NCBI RefSeq assembly: GCF_016798325.1
Contig: NZ_JAERVO010000007.1
Location: 186,001 to 250,000, forward strand
From: Marinobacter mangrovi
Lineage (GTDB): Bacteria; Pseudomonadota; Gammaproteobacteria; Pseudomonadales; Oleiphilaceae
Direction: 5' to 3'
Length of the DNA: 64,000 nt
In this document: piece by piece, positions 36,032 to 45,404 of the stretch
Numbering within the stretch: position 1 is the stretch's first letter
Layout of the letters: each line of letters opens with the position of its first letter
Position numbers and translations under genes: made by a program
The notes under the pieces: model-generated
The model's database searches: none
What the model saw: only the letters and a program-made list of their open reading frames with translations
What the model was told of the DNA's origin: nothing

Positions 36032-36577
36032 TCAGGCTTCCGGGTAGAGGCGCACCGGATCAATAGTGACGATCTGCTCACCGTCGCCAAAGCTCGCCTG
36101 CCCATCCTGGATGGTGCACTGGAAGTGCATCGAGCGCTCCGCCAGGGCCGCAAGTGCCTGACTGTCTTCCGCATCGATCTGCAGGATCACCAGGTTGTCG
36201 AAGCGCGAGACCTTGCCCTGCAGCTTGTCCCACCAGATCGGCACGGCGCGCCCGCCGTAAGCCAGGATCACCACCTTTTCCGAACGGCCGCAGGCTTTGC
36301 GGATACGGCTCTCGTCCGGCAGTCCCAGCTCGATCCACAGCTCGATCTCGTCACTCAGGCTCTTCTGCCACAGATCCGGTTCATCGTCGGTGCTCAGCCC
36401 CTTGGTGAACTGCAGCGACTCGTCGGCGTAAAGCGCGAACGCCAGCAGGCGCAGCATCAGCCGCTCGTCGGTCTCCGACGGATGCCGGGCCAGGGTCAGG
36501 GCGTGGTCGGCGTAGTGATCCCGGTCCATATCCGCAATGTTGATATGAGCCTTGAAGACCGTGGATTTCAGGGCCAT
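36032..36577 (-). CDS. yaeQ: YaeQ family protein
   Basis: A 181-residue protein of the YaeQ family, which has a PD-(D/E)XK-related fold. YaeQ was reported to compensate for RfaH loss in E. coli haemolysin transcription, a finding that has been disputed, so its function is open. The family N-terminus MALKSTVFKAHINIADMDRD fixes the start at 36577; the longer frame is not conserved-looking. Other blocks: RHPSETDERLMLRLLAFALY (about 31-50), ELWIELGLPDESRIRKACGR (about 78-97) and GKVSRFDNLVILQID. It converges with the META gene, 16 bases apart. Confidence 0.92.
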   Translation of the reverse strand: MALKSTVFKAHINIADMDRDHYADHALTLARHPSETDERLMLRLLAFALYADESLQFTKGLSTDDEPDLWQKSLSDEIELWIELGLPDESRIRKACGRSEKVVILAYGGRAVPIWWDKLQGKVSRFDNLVILQIDAEDSQALAALAERSMHFQCTIQDGQASFGDGEQIVTIDPVRLYPEA

Positions 36578-36804
36578 GGCGAGGTTCTCTGAATCAATGG
36601 GTGGTGACAGCCAGCCGGTATTCTCGGGCAAGCGGTGCATGGGGTAAAGCACATTCGTACTGGCGTGCCGGAGTGCCCATTCAAAGCGGTGTGACAGGTG
36701 TTGATACCCCAGCCCGCAGGCGGGACGGTGACGTGTGGCCCTGTGTTGATCCGGGCGCTTCAGTTACATTGGACGCCTCAATAAAAGCATAACAAGGAGC
36801 TTTC

Positions 36805-37599
36805 ATGACCACCCGAACCGTTTGGATTACCGGCGCGTCGTCCGGCATCGGCGAAGCCCTGGCCGTGCGCTTTGCGCGGGACGGCGCCAACCTGGTGCTG
36901 TCGGCCCGGCGCGAGCCCGAACTCCAGCGCGTGGCCACTCGCTGTCTCGAAGCCGGGCTCGGCGAACAACAGGTGCTGGTCCTGCCGCTGGACGTTACGG
37001 ATTGGGACGCCCTGCCCAAGGCCGTGCAGACGGTGCGGGACCGATTCGGCGCCATCGACCTGCTGATCAATAACGCCGGCCTGTCCCAGCGGTCGCTGTG
37101 CAAGGACACGGACATGAGCGTCTACCAGAAACTGATGGACGTCGACGTCATGGGCCAGATTGCCCTCACCAAGGCCGTCCTGCCGCACATGCTCGAACGC
37201 GGGGCCGGGCACATCGCCGTCACCGCCAGCGTGGCCGGCAAGGTAGGCGTGCCTCAACGCACCGGCTACTGCGCCGCCAAGCATGCGGTGATGGGCTTCT
37301 TCGATGCCCTGCGGGCGGAAGTGGAAGACGCCGGTATTCACGTCTCGACCATCGTGCCCGGCTTCATTCGAACGTCCATCGCGGAGAACGCCCTGGCCGC
37401 CGACGGTTCCGCGTTTGGCCGGGTGGACGACGACATCGCCGGTGGCATGGACGTGGACGAATGCGCCGAAGTCGTGGTGAACGGGCTCAACGCGAAGAAG
37501 CGGGAAATCCCGGTCGGCAAGGGTAAGGAAATGGCGGCGCTGTGGGTCAAGCGCATCGCACCGGAAATGCTGTTCCGTCTGACCAAGGGCCGCCACTGA
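36805..37599 (+). CDS. Short-chain dehydrogenase/reductase
   Basis: A 264-residue classical SDR. Nucleotide-binding TGASSGIGEALAVRFARDG (9-27), NNAGLSQRSL (about 90-99), catalytic Ser in VTASVAGKVGVP (about 139-150) and Tyr/Lys in TGYCAAKHAVMGFFDALRAE (about 152-171). The C-terminus (VDECAEVVVNGLNAKKREIP) resembles the DHRS7-like bacterial SDRs, whose substrates are mostly unknown. AACAAGGAG precedes the ATG. It is followed at 14 bases by the deoxyribosyltransferase gene, so the two form an operon. Confidence 0.9.
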   Translation: MTTRTVWITGASSGIGEALAVRFARDGANLVLSARREPELQRVATRCLEAGLGEQQVLVLPLDVTDWDALPKAVQTVRDRFGAIDLLINNAGLSQRSLCKDTDMSVYQKLMDVDVMGQIALTKAVLPHMLERGAGHIAVTASVAGKVGVPQRTGYCAAKHAVMGFFDALRAEVEDAGIHVSTIVPGFIRTSIAENALAADGSAFGRVDDDIAGGMDVDECAEVVVNGLNAKKREIPVGKGKEMAALWVKRIAPEMLFRLTKGRH

Positions 37600-37613
37600 C
37601 ATCGGAGGTTTGC

Positions 37614-38177
37614 ATGGCACCACAACCGAGCGTGTACCTGGCCGGACCAGAGGTCTTTTTTCCGGCGGCCGTCCGTGACGAGATCGACCAGCGCAAGAAG
37701 GCGCTGTTGTCGGAGGCCGGACTGGTCGGCCTGTCGCCGTCGGATAACGCGATCGACATCGAGCATGACGCCGATCCTGCCCGGGCCATCTACGACGCCA
37801 ATCTTACCCTGATGGAACAGGCGGACGGCCTGATTGCCAACCTGACGCCGTTCCGGGGTCCCAGTGCGGACGCCGGTACCGTGTACGAGCTGGGGTACAT
37901 GTTGGGGCAGGGGAAGCCGGCGGTTGGTTTTACGGTGTGCCATACGCCCTACTGCGCGCGTGTCGAGGGCGAAGGCTTCGACCCGAACGGCGCGGCCATT
38001 GAGCCTTTCGGGCTGGCAGACAATCTGATGCTGGATTGCGGCCTCGCCCGGGCCGGCGGTGTGATGCTGCAGGGGAAGCGGGCGTATCCGCCTACCGGTT
38101 TTGCGCCTGCCGATTACTTCGACGAGGCGCTGTTCCGGCAGGCGGTGGCGCATCTCAGAACGCAGTTGTCAGGCTGA
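37614..38177 (+). CDS. Nucleoside 2-deoxyribosyltransferase family protein
   Basis: A 187-residue protein of the NDT family, which transfers deoxyribose between bases or hydrolyses deoxynucleotides. The start PQPSVYLAGPEVFFPAA and the block FRGPSADAGTVYELGYMLGQ (about 81-100, containing the catalytic Glu) are characteristic; ANLTLMEQADGLIANLTP precedes it. Start at 37614 has GGAGG eight bases upstream. It follows the SDR gene and its last 9 bases overlap the PanE-like gene on the other strand. Possible role in nucleotide salvage or clean-up; the substrate is not determined. Confidence 0.88.
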   Translation: MAPQPSVYLAGPEVFFPAAVRDEIDQRKKALLSEAGLVGLSPSDNAIDIEHDADPARAIYDANLTLMEQADGLIANLTPFRGPSADAGTVYELGYMLGQGKPAVGFTVCHTPYCARVEGEGFDPNGAAIEPFGLADNLMLDCGLARAGGVMLQGKRAYPPTGFAPADYFDEALFRQAVAHLRTQLSG

Positions 38178-39113
38178 GGCTTCCCTGGCCTTCAGGTGCT
38201 CGCGCATGCGCAGGGCCACCAGCATGGTGTTCAGGTGCGGCACCGCCACGCCGTGTTGCTTGGCGATGGCCACAACGTTGCCCAGCACCGCATCCAGCTC
38301 GATGGGCCGGTCGTTGAGGTAATCCAGCGCCATGCTGTTCTTGTAGGCGGTCATCTTGCGGGTACCGGCGATCTGCTTGTCGATGATCGAACGGTCCATG
38401 GGATAGCCGTCCGCCTCGGCCACCTGGATCACTTCCTCGGTCAGCGCACGGATCAGGTCTTCGCCTCCGTCGCTGTCCAGGATGGTGTCGGTGTCTGCCC
38501 CTTCGGCCAGTACCGACAGCGGGTTGAACGGCGTGTTCCACAGGCACTTGCGCCAGCGTTCGCCCACCACTTCCTCCGTCAGCTTGACGTTGATGCCCCC
38601 GGCATTGAACAGGTCGGACAGGGTCTGGCAGTCCTCGCTGATGCCTTTCGGGAACTGCCCCATTACCAGCCGGCCGTAGGAATTGTGGTGAATCTGGCCC
38701 GGCCCCACACGGCTGACGCCGATAAAGGCCAGACAGCTGATCACCGGATTTTGCGGGAAGGCGTCGGCGATCTCGCGCTCGATATCCAGGCCGTTCTCGA
38801 TCAGCACGATGCGGGTGTTGTCGCCCAGCCAGGGACGAATCAACGCGGTCCGGTCAACGCCCGGCAGCACCTTGACGCAGAGGATCAGGTAATCGGGTGC
38901 GGTTTCCGGAGAATCGCCGTCGCGGTAGACATGGTCCGGCCGGTAGGAGAGGTCGCCGAGTTCGCTTTCAATCTGGATGCCGTTGGCCTTCACGGCGTCG
39001 TATTCCGAGCGCATCACGACGCTGACCGGGCAACCGGCGCGCTTGAGGATGGCGCCGTAGAAACTGCCGATGGCGCCGGCGCCGACGATCAGGATGCTGG
39101 GTTTATCTGACAT
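38169..39113 (-). CDS. Ketopantoate reductase family (PanE/ApbA) protein
   Basis: A 314-residue NADPH-dependent reductase of the PanE/ApbA family. Rossmann motif ILIVGAGAIGSFYGAILKRA (about 7-26) at the N-terminus and the C-terminal helical domain with EEVVGERWRKCLWNTPFNPL (about 189-208), where the Lys and Asn correspond to catalytic positions, and a helix after that with YKNSMALDYLNDRPIELDAV (about 262-281). Start at 39113 (MSDKPSILIVGAG). Not necessarily pantothenate biosynthesis: genomes often have several homologues reducing other 2-oxo acids. Confidence 0.9.
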   Translation of the reverse strand: MSDKPSILIVGAGAIGSFYGAILKRAGCPVSVVMRSEYDAVKANGIQIESELGDLSYRPDHVYRDGDSPETAPDYLILCVKVLPGVDRTALIRPWLGDNTRIVLIENGLDIEREIADAFPQNPVISCLAFIGVSRVGPGQIHHNSYGRLVMGQFPKGISEDCQTLSDLFNAGGINVKLTEEVVGERWRKCLWNTPFNPLSVLAEGADTDTILDSDGGEDLIRALTEEVIQVAEADGYPMDRSIIDKQIAGTRKMTAYKNSMALDYLNDRPIELDAVLGNVVAIAKQHGVAVPHLNTMLVALRMREHLKAREASA

Positions 39114-39984
39114 GGTGCGTGACTCCTTACAGTCGTTAGGGAGCTTCTGATGAACTCCTGAACCGGCCCGGTAATCAGGCAGGCGCGAGCCGTCCCCATT
39201 CAACGATGGAGGGCTTTTCTTGCCTGTGCGAGGAGGGCGGGAATACAGCCGGACGGGATAAAACCGATGGGGCTTTTGTGGTTATGGGAGGTCTGCGGCG
39301 CAGCCTGCCCTGTTATTTCCCTGCCGGCTATCCTCGCCCGAACCCCGGGCGGCGTCAATCCTCCGAATGTCGGGCGTCGGTTCGACAGGGTATCCGTCTC
39401 GGATCAGGCGGCGGAGAGCGTCGTAGGGGCGTGGAAAGATATCGCAGATCGAAATGCTGTCAGGAGGGCACGGGAAAGAGGTCAAGGAGCGCCCAGACTG
39501 CCGCATAGATTACGCTTTTTCAGCCCTTCCCGCAGCTTTTAACGCGTTACATCTACCTTACGCGAATTTCATCGCATTGTAGTCTGATCTTCATGGCTTC
39601 TGGCGCATGCTTTTGGGGCGCATGAGACGGGGCTTTGCGCTGTTTTGCACCGTTTAACAAAGGCGATATGCCTACGCTGCCTACATTGACCGGTTAGTGC
39701 CTGCTCACGCACCGTAAATGGCCTCAGCCGACAAGGCCCGGGAGATCAGTGGTCCAGCGACATATTGCCTGAAAACAAAATGGTGCTGGCGTGACTGGTC
39801 TGGATTATGCAGCCGCAATTCCAGGAATGTCTGTGAGTTTCCTGTCTGACGCGTAGAGCGACACGCTCGATCAGTATCGACGCATGTTGCTGCAAAGCGT
39901 ATGGACAGAAGCAAGCTCCGGAAGTTCCTGGAGTGCAGACCTAAAGGAGCTGATGACAGGCTCCTAAAACACATGGAGCGCGTT
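39114..39984. other. long leader/intergenic region before the EPS locus
   Basis: About 870 bases with no convincing gene. Several overlapping open frames (39206-39542) read as Arg-rich non-protein-like sequence. A TCGAT-CAGT-ATCGA palindrome lies at 39867-39880. A four-codon mini-ORF with a strong AAAGGAG site is at 39953-39967. The region probably carries the promoter and an untranslated leader for the exopolysaccharide operon; I found no JUMPstart/ops element. Confidence 0.5.
39867..39880. repeat. short palindrome upstream of EPS operon
   Basis: TCGAT (39867-39871) and ATCGA (39876-39880) with a CAGT spacer. Short, possibly an operator half-site pair; low weight. Confidence 0.3.
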
Positions 39985-41442
39985 ATGGGTGGGCACCACT
40001 TAAAAGACGTTACGCCGCAGTCCGTGGTTATGGATCGGCAGCCACCTGTGATCAGGCTGCACCATTCCCGGATTCTGGCCTTTTTCCGGGCATTTGACTG
40101 TGTTCTTGTGCTCTTCATGCTCTGGGGCGTACTGAACCTGACCGGTGCGGCCTGGGGCAATACCTACACATTCCTCGGCATGCTGGCGGTGATCAGCTTT
40201 GGCTTTTTCGCCGAAAGCAACGAGGTGTATTACATGTGGCGTGGCCTGTCCACGCCCAAGCTGGCCTACCGCCTGTTGGGGGCCTGGGCGGCCACGGCGC
40301 TGGTCACCTTCACCGTGGCCCTGCTGCTCGGCCTGGTGCAGGTCGTGGACCAAAGTGCCGTGCTGACCTGGATTGCACTGACCCCGCTGGTGATGGTGTT
40401 CCTGCACTGGGCTCGGCGTGAATTCCTGTCCCTGTACCGCGCCCAGCGTACCCAGCCTCGCCGGGTGGCCGTGGTCGGTGCCAACCGACTGGGCAGCCGT
40501 CTGGTGCAGTCCATGCAGGGGGTGCCCTGGATGGGCTATCGGGTGGCCGGTTACTACGACGACCGGGAGCCGACGGGCGATCCGGATCGCCGCCTCGAGG
40601 GCGATGAGGTCAACGTCAAGGGCGGGCTGGAGCAGCTCTATCGTGATGCTCGCGATGGCCAGATCGATATTGTCTACGTCACCCTGCCGATGCGCGCCGA
40701 AGAACGTATTCATGCGCTGATCGATCGGCTCGCCGACACCACGGTGTCGGTCTACCTGATTCCGGATGTCTTCAGCTTCAACCTGCTGCACTCGCGGATG
40801 ACCGGCATCCAGGGCATTCCGGCCCTGAGTATCTACGACACACCCCTGGTGGATCACGGTTGGAGCAAGCGCCTCGAAGACGTGGTGCTGTCGCTGGGCA
40901 TCCTGGCCCTCATTGCCATTCCCATGCTGCTGATCGCCATCGGCGTAAAGCTGTCGTCGCCAGGGCCGGTGTTCTTCAAGCAGACCCGCTACGGCATGCG
41001 GGGGGAGAAGATCAAGGTCTGGAAATTCCGCTCCATGAGCGTGTGCGAGGACGGTCCGGACGTGCCCCAGGCGCGTAAGTCCGACCCGAGGATCACCCCG
41101 TTCGGCGCGTTCCTGCGCCGCACTTCCCTGGATGAGCTGCCCCAGTTCTTCAATGTGCTCGCCGGCACCATGTCCATCGTCGGCCCGCGCCCTCACGCGG
41201 TAGCGCACAACGAGTACTACCGCGGCCAGATCCAGGGCTACATGCTGCGCCACAAGGTCAAACCGGGCATTACCGGACTGGCCCAGATCAACGGGTTCCG
41301 CGGTGAAACCGACACCATGGATCTGATGAGCGGCCGGATCGACTACGACCTGGAGTACATCCGCTCCTGGTCCCTGTGGCTCGACCTGAAAATCATCTGG
41401 TGGACCATCTTCCGTGGCTTCACCGGTCAACAGGCCTACTGA
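39985..41442 (+). CDS. Undecaprenyl-phosphate glucose phosphotransferase (WcaJ-like)
   Basis: A 485-residue polyisoprenyl-phosphate hexose-1-phosphate transferase (PHPT) that starts the EPS repeat unit by moving sugar-1-phosphate, probably glucose, onto undecaprenyl phosphate. Four N-terminal TM segments, then a CoA-binding-like Rossmann domain (RRVAVVGANRLGSRLVQSMQ), a fifth membrane segment near LILALIAIPMLLIAIGVKLS, and the catalytic C-terminus: PGPVFFKQTRYGMRGEKIKV, RRTSLDELPQFFNVLAGTMS, VGPRPHAVAHNEYY and KPGITGLAQINGFRGET. The ATG at 39985 has GGAG six bases upstream; an in-frame ATG at 39901 would add 28 residues. First gene of the EPS plus-strand arm. Confidence 0.92.
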   Translation: MGGHHLKDVTPQSVVMDRQPPVIRLHHSRILAFFRAFDCVLVLFMLWGVLNLTGAAWGNTYTFLGMLAVISFGFFAESNEVYYMWRGLSTPKLAYRLLGAWAATALVTFTVALLLGLVQVVDQSAVLTWIALTPLVMVFLHWARREFLSLYRAQRTQPRRVAVVGANRLGSRLVQSMQGVPWMGYRVAGYYDDREPTGDPDRRLEGDEVNVKGGLEQLYRDARDGQIDIVYVTLPMRAEERIHALIDRLADTTVSVYLIPDVFSFNLLHSRMTGIQGIPALSIYDTPLVDHGWSKRLEDVVLSLGILALIAIPMLLIAIGVKLSSPGPVFFKQTRYGMRGEKIKVWKFRSMSVCEDGPDVPQARKSDPRITPFGAFLRRTSLDELPQFFNVLAGTMSIVGPRPHAVAHNEYYRGQIQGYMLRHKVKPGITGLAQINGFRGETDTMDLMSGRIDYDLEYIRSWSLWLDLKIIWWTIFRGFTGQQAY

Positions 41443-41452
41443 TTAGGTCAGG

Positions 41453-41938
41453 GTGCAAGACGTGAGTTCGGCGTTGACGATTTCCCGAGTCCTGGTGCTG
41501 TGCGTCGGCAACATCTGCCGAAGCCCGATGGCGGAGGTCATGCTCCGGGACGGTTTCCAGAAGCAGGGTATGGCCAAGGTGCAGGTGCGCTCGGCCGGAA
41601 TTTCCACGATCGACGGTCGGCCCGCCGATCCCAATGCCCAGCGTGTGCTGCAGAACAATGGTCTGGACGGAAGCCAGCACCGGAGTCAGCGCGTGGGCTG
41701 GAAAATGATCGCCTGGGCCGAACTGATCCTGGTGATGGAAGATTTCCAGAAGCAGTACATCGAGAGCGAGTTCCCCGAAGCCCGGGGCAAGGTGTTCCTG
41801 ATCGGCCACTGGCGCCGGGCGCAGGTGCCGGATCCCTACCGGGGCAATTACTCGCTGTTTGAAGCGTCCTATCAGTTGCTCAACCAGTGCTCCGCAGACT
41901 GGGTGCAGCGGCTGTCGGTGGCGCTGGCCGATGCCTGA
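41453..41938 (+). CDS. wzb: Low-molecular-weight protein tyrosine phosphatase (Wzb-like)
   Basis: A 161-residue cytoplasmic phosphatase that removes phosphate from the tyrosine cluster of the cognate Wzc kinase. The P-loop LCVGNICRSPMAEV (about 16-29) carries the CX5R nucleophile Cys and Arg. Further family blocks are VRSAGISTIDGRPADPNAQR (about 46-65) and VPDPYRGNYSLFEASYQLL (about 126-144), the latter with the general-acid Asp in DPY. The start is a GTG with weak ribosome-binding site. It lies between the initiating transferase and wza, the usual order. Confidence 0.92.
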   Translation: MQDVSSALTISRVLVLCVGNICRSPMAEVMLRDGFQKQGMAKVQVRSAGISTIDGRPADPNAQRVLQNNGLDGSQHRSQRVGWKMIAWAELILVMEDFQKQYIESEFPEARGKVFLIGHWRRAQVPDPYRGNYSLFEASYQLLNQCSADWVQRLSVALADA

Positions 41939-41985
41939 GGGGCGCCGGCAAGACCGTTTTCAATGTTTGAGTAGGGAAGGAACGT

Positions 41986-43122
41986 ATGTTGCGCGACGTG
42001 ATGTTTGATCGACGATTTTGGGCGGTAGTCGCCGTAGCGCTTGTGCTGCAGGGCTGTGCCGTGGCACCCGGTATGGAAATGGCGGGCACCGGCGTACCGG
42101 ATTCGGTGACGCTACGGACCGATGAGGACCAGTCTCCGGTCAAGGTGGATGTGCATCCGATCACCGCCAACCTGATCGCCTCCATGATGAACCAGCCTCG
42201 GGACGTGCCCATGGTTCAGCCGGACGGCAACGTCGCCAAGACGGACTACCAGTATGAGGTGGGACCCGGTGATGTCCTGTCGATCACCGTTTGGGAACAC
42301 CCCGAGCTGACCATCCCGGCGGGCTCCTTCCGCTCGGCCGAACAGGCCGGCAACCTGGTGGACAGCGACGGTTACATCTTCTTCCCCTACGCCGGCCGCC
42401 TCTACGTCAAGGGCAAGACCATCCAGGAAATCCGGGAAGCGCTCACCGTGGCGCTGAATCCCTACATCGAGAACATCCAGCTGGATGTGCGCGTGGTGTC
42501 ATACCGCAGTCAGCGGGTGTACGTCGTGGGTGAAGTGGAAGCGCCCGGTGTCCAGACCATCGATGACGTGCCGCCGACCCTGCTGGAAATGGTCAACCGC
42601 GCCGGCGGTTTTTCCGAGCTGGCCGACAAGCGCGAGGTCACCCTCAGTCGCGATGGCAAGACCTATCGGGTGGATCTGCAGGCGCTGTATGAAGACGCCG
42701 AAACGCCGCCGGACTTCATGCTCAAGAACGGCGACGTGATCAGCGTGCCGGACATCAAGAACGACAAGGTCTTCGTGATGGGCGAAGTGGTCTATCCCGG
42801 TGGCTACCAGATCGAGAACAGCCGCAAGACCCTGGCCGAAGCCCTGGGTGACGCCGGCGGTGTGAACCCGGCGACCTCCGATCCGGGACAGATCTTCGTG
42901 CTGCGCCCGGGACCGGATCCGAAGATCTTCCACCTGGACGCCAGTTCCGTGGACGCCATGCTGCTGGCGGACCGCTTCCAGCTGGAGAAGCGTGACCTGG
43001 TCTATGTGGAAACCGCTGGCATCGTGCGCTGGAACCGCGTCATCAGCAACCTGATGAACACCGTCAGCACGCTTGAATCGGCCAGTAACACCAAATACCC
43101 GATTTTCAATAACCGGCAATAG
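41986..43122 (+). CDS. wza: Outer-membrane polysaccharide export protein (Wza-like)
   Basis: A 378-residue lipoprotein of the OPX family forming the octameric outer-membrane export channel for exopolysaccharide. Signal with lipobox LVLQGC (Cys at about 24). The Poly_export domain starts at about [20 protein letters not shown] (86-105), followed by SLBB-type repeats ([20 protein letters not shown] and [20 protein letters not shown], about 177-196 and 263-282). The C-terminal helix region [18 protein letters not shown] fits Wza. GGGAAGG precedes the ATG. Sits with wzb and wzc in one operon. Confidence 0.93.
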   Translation: MLRDVMFDRRFWAVVAVALVLQGCAVAPGMEMAGTGVPDSVTLRTDEDQSPVKVDVHPITANLIASMMNQPRDVPMVQPDGNVAKTDYQYEVGPGDVLSITVWEHPELTIPAGSFRSAEQAGNLVDSDGYIFFPYAGRLYVKGKTIQEIREALTVALNPYIENIQLDVRVVSYRSQRVYVVGEVEAPGVQTIDDVPPTLLEMVNRAGGFSELADKREVTLSRDGKTYRVDLQALYEDAETPPDFMLKNGDVISVPDIKNDKVFVMGEVVYPGGYQIENSRKTLAEALGDAGGVNPATSDPGQIFVLRPGPDPKIFHLDASSVDAMLLADRFQLEKRDLVYVETAGIVRWNRVISNLMNTVSTLESASNTKYPIFNNRQ

Positions 43123-43128
43123 GCAGGG

Positions 43129-45396
43129 ATGACGATGCAGAACTCGGATAACTTTACCTCGGAGCGCCCGGGGGCGGCAGGGCAGGCGCACGCCGCGCCC
43201 GTGCCGGTCTTGCATCAGGACACGCTGGGTGATGAGAACATCAGGCTGGGGGATTACTTCGCCATCCTGATGGAGCGCAAGGGGCTGATCCTGCTGGTGA
43301 CGCTGCTGGCGACGCTGGTGGGGATCGGCTACGCGGTGACGGCACCGCCGGTTTACCAGACCGACGCCCTGCTGCAGATCGAGCAGCAGAAGCCCATCGG
43401 TCTGCGCCAGCTGGGGAGCGACCCCTCGTCCCTGATGTCACAGGAGCCGCCCATCGTTGCCGATGTGGAAATCCTCAAATCACGGATGGTGCTGGGGACC
43501 GCGGTCAAGAACCTGGGGCTGGAATACAGCGCCTGGCCGCAGTATATGCCCGTGGTCGGGTCGACCTACGCGCGCTATTTCGAGAAGCATAACGAAGGGC
43601 TGGCCGACCCCATGTTCGGCATGGGCGAGTATGCCTGGGGTGGCGAATCCATCACCCTGGACAACCTGGAAGTGCCGGATAGCCTGGTCGGCACGCCGCT
43701 GACCGTGGTGGCGGGCCAGAACGGCCAGTACAAGGTTGAAGACCCGGAAGGCAAACTGCTGATGACCGGTCAGGTCGGCCAGGTATCCGAAACCGACTAC
43801 GGCAACCAGCAGAGCCTGAAAGTCGAGATCTCCAGGCTGGTGGCTCGCCCCGGTACGCACTTCACCATGGAACGGGTGACGCCGCTGGACGCCATCAAGC
43901 ACGTTGAGGGCAACTTCTCGGTCTACGAGCGCAGCAAGAACTCCGGCATCCTTGGCCTGTCACTGACCGGCAGCGACCCGGAGCAGGCCAGCGAGATCCT
44001 CAACGAGATCTCCGAGGTCTACGTCAAGCAGAACATCGCCCGTAATTCCGCCGAGGCCCAGCAGTCGCTGGAGTTCCTCGAACACCAGCTGCCGGAACTC
44101 AAGAAGAAGCTGACCGCCGCCGAAGAAGCCTACAACGACTTCCGGGTTGAGTATGGCTCGGTGAACCTGGACGAAGAAACCAAGGTGATGCTGGACTCGG
44201 CGGTCAAGGTCGACCAGGAACTGTTGGAACTGCAACAGAAACGGAGCGAACTGCGTCAGCGCTTCAAGCCGGATCATCCGACCATGATCGCGATCGACCA
44301 GAAGATCGCCCGCCTCCAGAGCAAGCAGTCGGATCTCGATAAGAAATCCGAGACCCTGCCAAAGGCCCAGCAAAAACTGTTGCGCCTGAGCCAGGATGTG
44401 GAAGTGAACAAGTCACTCTACACCAAACTGCTCTCCGTGGCTCAGGAGTTGCGGGTGGCCAAGGCCGGCACCGTGGGTAACGTGCGCATCATCGACAACG
44501 CCGTACCCATGCACAGCGCCGTTGCACCCAACCGCAAGCTGATTGTCATGCTGGCGTGTGTCACCGGTGCTTTCCTGGGCGTGGTTCTGGTGCTGATCCT
44601 GCGGGCCCTGCGCGGCGGCGTTGAGGATCCGGACGAGATCGAGCGCAACCTTGGCCTGCCGGTCTACGCGACCGTGATCCACAGCGATCGCCAGACCAAG
44701 ATGAACCGCAAGACCTCGCGTCAGCCGCGCATCCTGGCCGACGTGGCGCCGGACGACAAGGCGGTGGAAAGTCTGCGCAGTCTGCGCACGACGCTGCACT
44801 TCTCGCTGCTGGGCGCCAAGAACAACCTGATCATGATGACCGGTCCCAGCCCGCAGATCGGTAAGAGTTTCGTGACTCTCAACCTGGGCGCCGTGCTGGC
44901 CCAGTCCGGCAAGCGGATCCTGCTGATCGACGCGGACATCCGCAAGGGCCGCCTGCACCAGATGCTGGGCATGCGCCGCGACCAGGGCGTGACCGAAATG
45001 ATCACCCGCGACGGTCAGCCCATGGACTACGTGCGCAAGACCACCATCCCGGGGCTGCACCTGTTGAGCGGCGGCCAGCTGCCGCCGAACCCGGCGGAGC
45101 TGCTGCTGCACGAATCCTTCGGCCGCAAGGTGCTGGAGCTGTCGGAACACTTCGACTACGTGCTGCTGGATGCGCCGCCGATCCTGGCGGTCACGGACGC
45201 CGCGATCATCGGGCGCCTTGCCGGCACCTCGCTGATGGTGGTCAAGGACCGGAACCACCCCATGCGGGAGCTGGAACAGTCCGCCAAGCAGTTGCAGCAG
45301 GCCGGCGTGTCGGTCAGCGGGATTGTCTTTAACGACGTCCAGTTGCATCGCCAGAACCAGCAGCGTGGCAACTACGTTTACCAGTACAAGTACTAG
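43129..45396 (+). CDS. wzc: Wzc-like polysaccharide co-polymerase tyrosine autokinase
   Basis: A 755-residue inner-membrane PCP-2a protein that controls chain length and export. Cytoplasmic N-terminus, TM1 about 47-70 (LILLVTLLATLVGIGYAVTA), large periplasmic coiled-coil region (about 75-465, including a Wzz domain), TM2 about 466-490 (RKLIVMLACVTGAFLGVVLV), then a BY-kinase domain: Walker A in TGPSPQIGKSFVTLNLG, Walker A' ILLIDADIRKG and Walker B YVLLDAPP. The C-terminus ends with a tyrosine cluster, NYVYQYKY (Tyr 749, 751, 753, 755), the autophosphorylation tail and substrate of the Wzb-like phosphatase. Confidence 0.95.
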   Translation: MTMQNSDNFTSERPGAAGQAHAAPVPVLHQDTLGDENIRLGDYFAILMERKGLILLVTLLATLVGIGYAVTAPPVYQTDALLQIEQQKPIGLRQLGSDPSSLMSQEPPIVADVEILKSRMVLGTAVKNLGLEYSAWPQYMPVVGSTYARYFEKHNEGLADPMFGMGEYAWGGESITLDNLEVPDSLVGTPLTVVAGQNGQYKVEDPEGKLLMTGQVGQVSETDYGNQQSLKVEISRLVARPGTHFTMERVTPLDAIKHVEGNFSVYERSKNSGILGLSLTGSDPEQASEILNEISEVYVKQNIARNSAEAQQSLEFLEHQLPELKKKLTAAEEAYNDFRVEYGSVNLDEETKVMLDSAVKVDQELLELQQKRSELRQRFKPDHPTMIAIDQKIARLQSKQSDLDKKSETLPKAQQKLLRLSQDVEVNKSLYTKLLSVAQELRVAKAGTVGNVRIIDNAVPMHSAVAPNRKLIVMLACVTGAFLGVVLVLILRALRGGVEDPDEIERNLGLPVYATVIHSDRQTKMNRKTSRQPRILADVAPDDKAVESLRSLRTTLHFSLLGAKNNLIMMTGPSPQIGKSFVTLNLGAVLAQSGKRILLIDADIRKGRLHQMLGMRRDQGVTEMITRDGQPMDYVRKTTIPGLHLLSGGQLPPNPAELLLHESFGRKVLELSEHFDYVLLDAPPILAVTDAAIIGRLAGTSLMVVKDRNHPMRELEQSAKQLQQAGVSVSGIVFNDVQLHRQNQQRGNYVYQYKY

Positions 45397-45404
45397 GCCC
45401 GACC

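Noticed and set aside
39206-39542. Overlapping plus-strand open frames upstream of the EPS cluster
   Set aside because: Arg/Gly/Ser-rich translation without hydrophobic core, no ribosome-binding site and no family resemblance; best read as non-coding leader.
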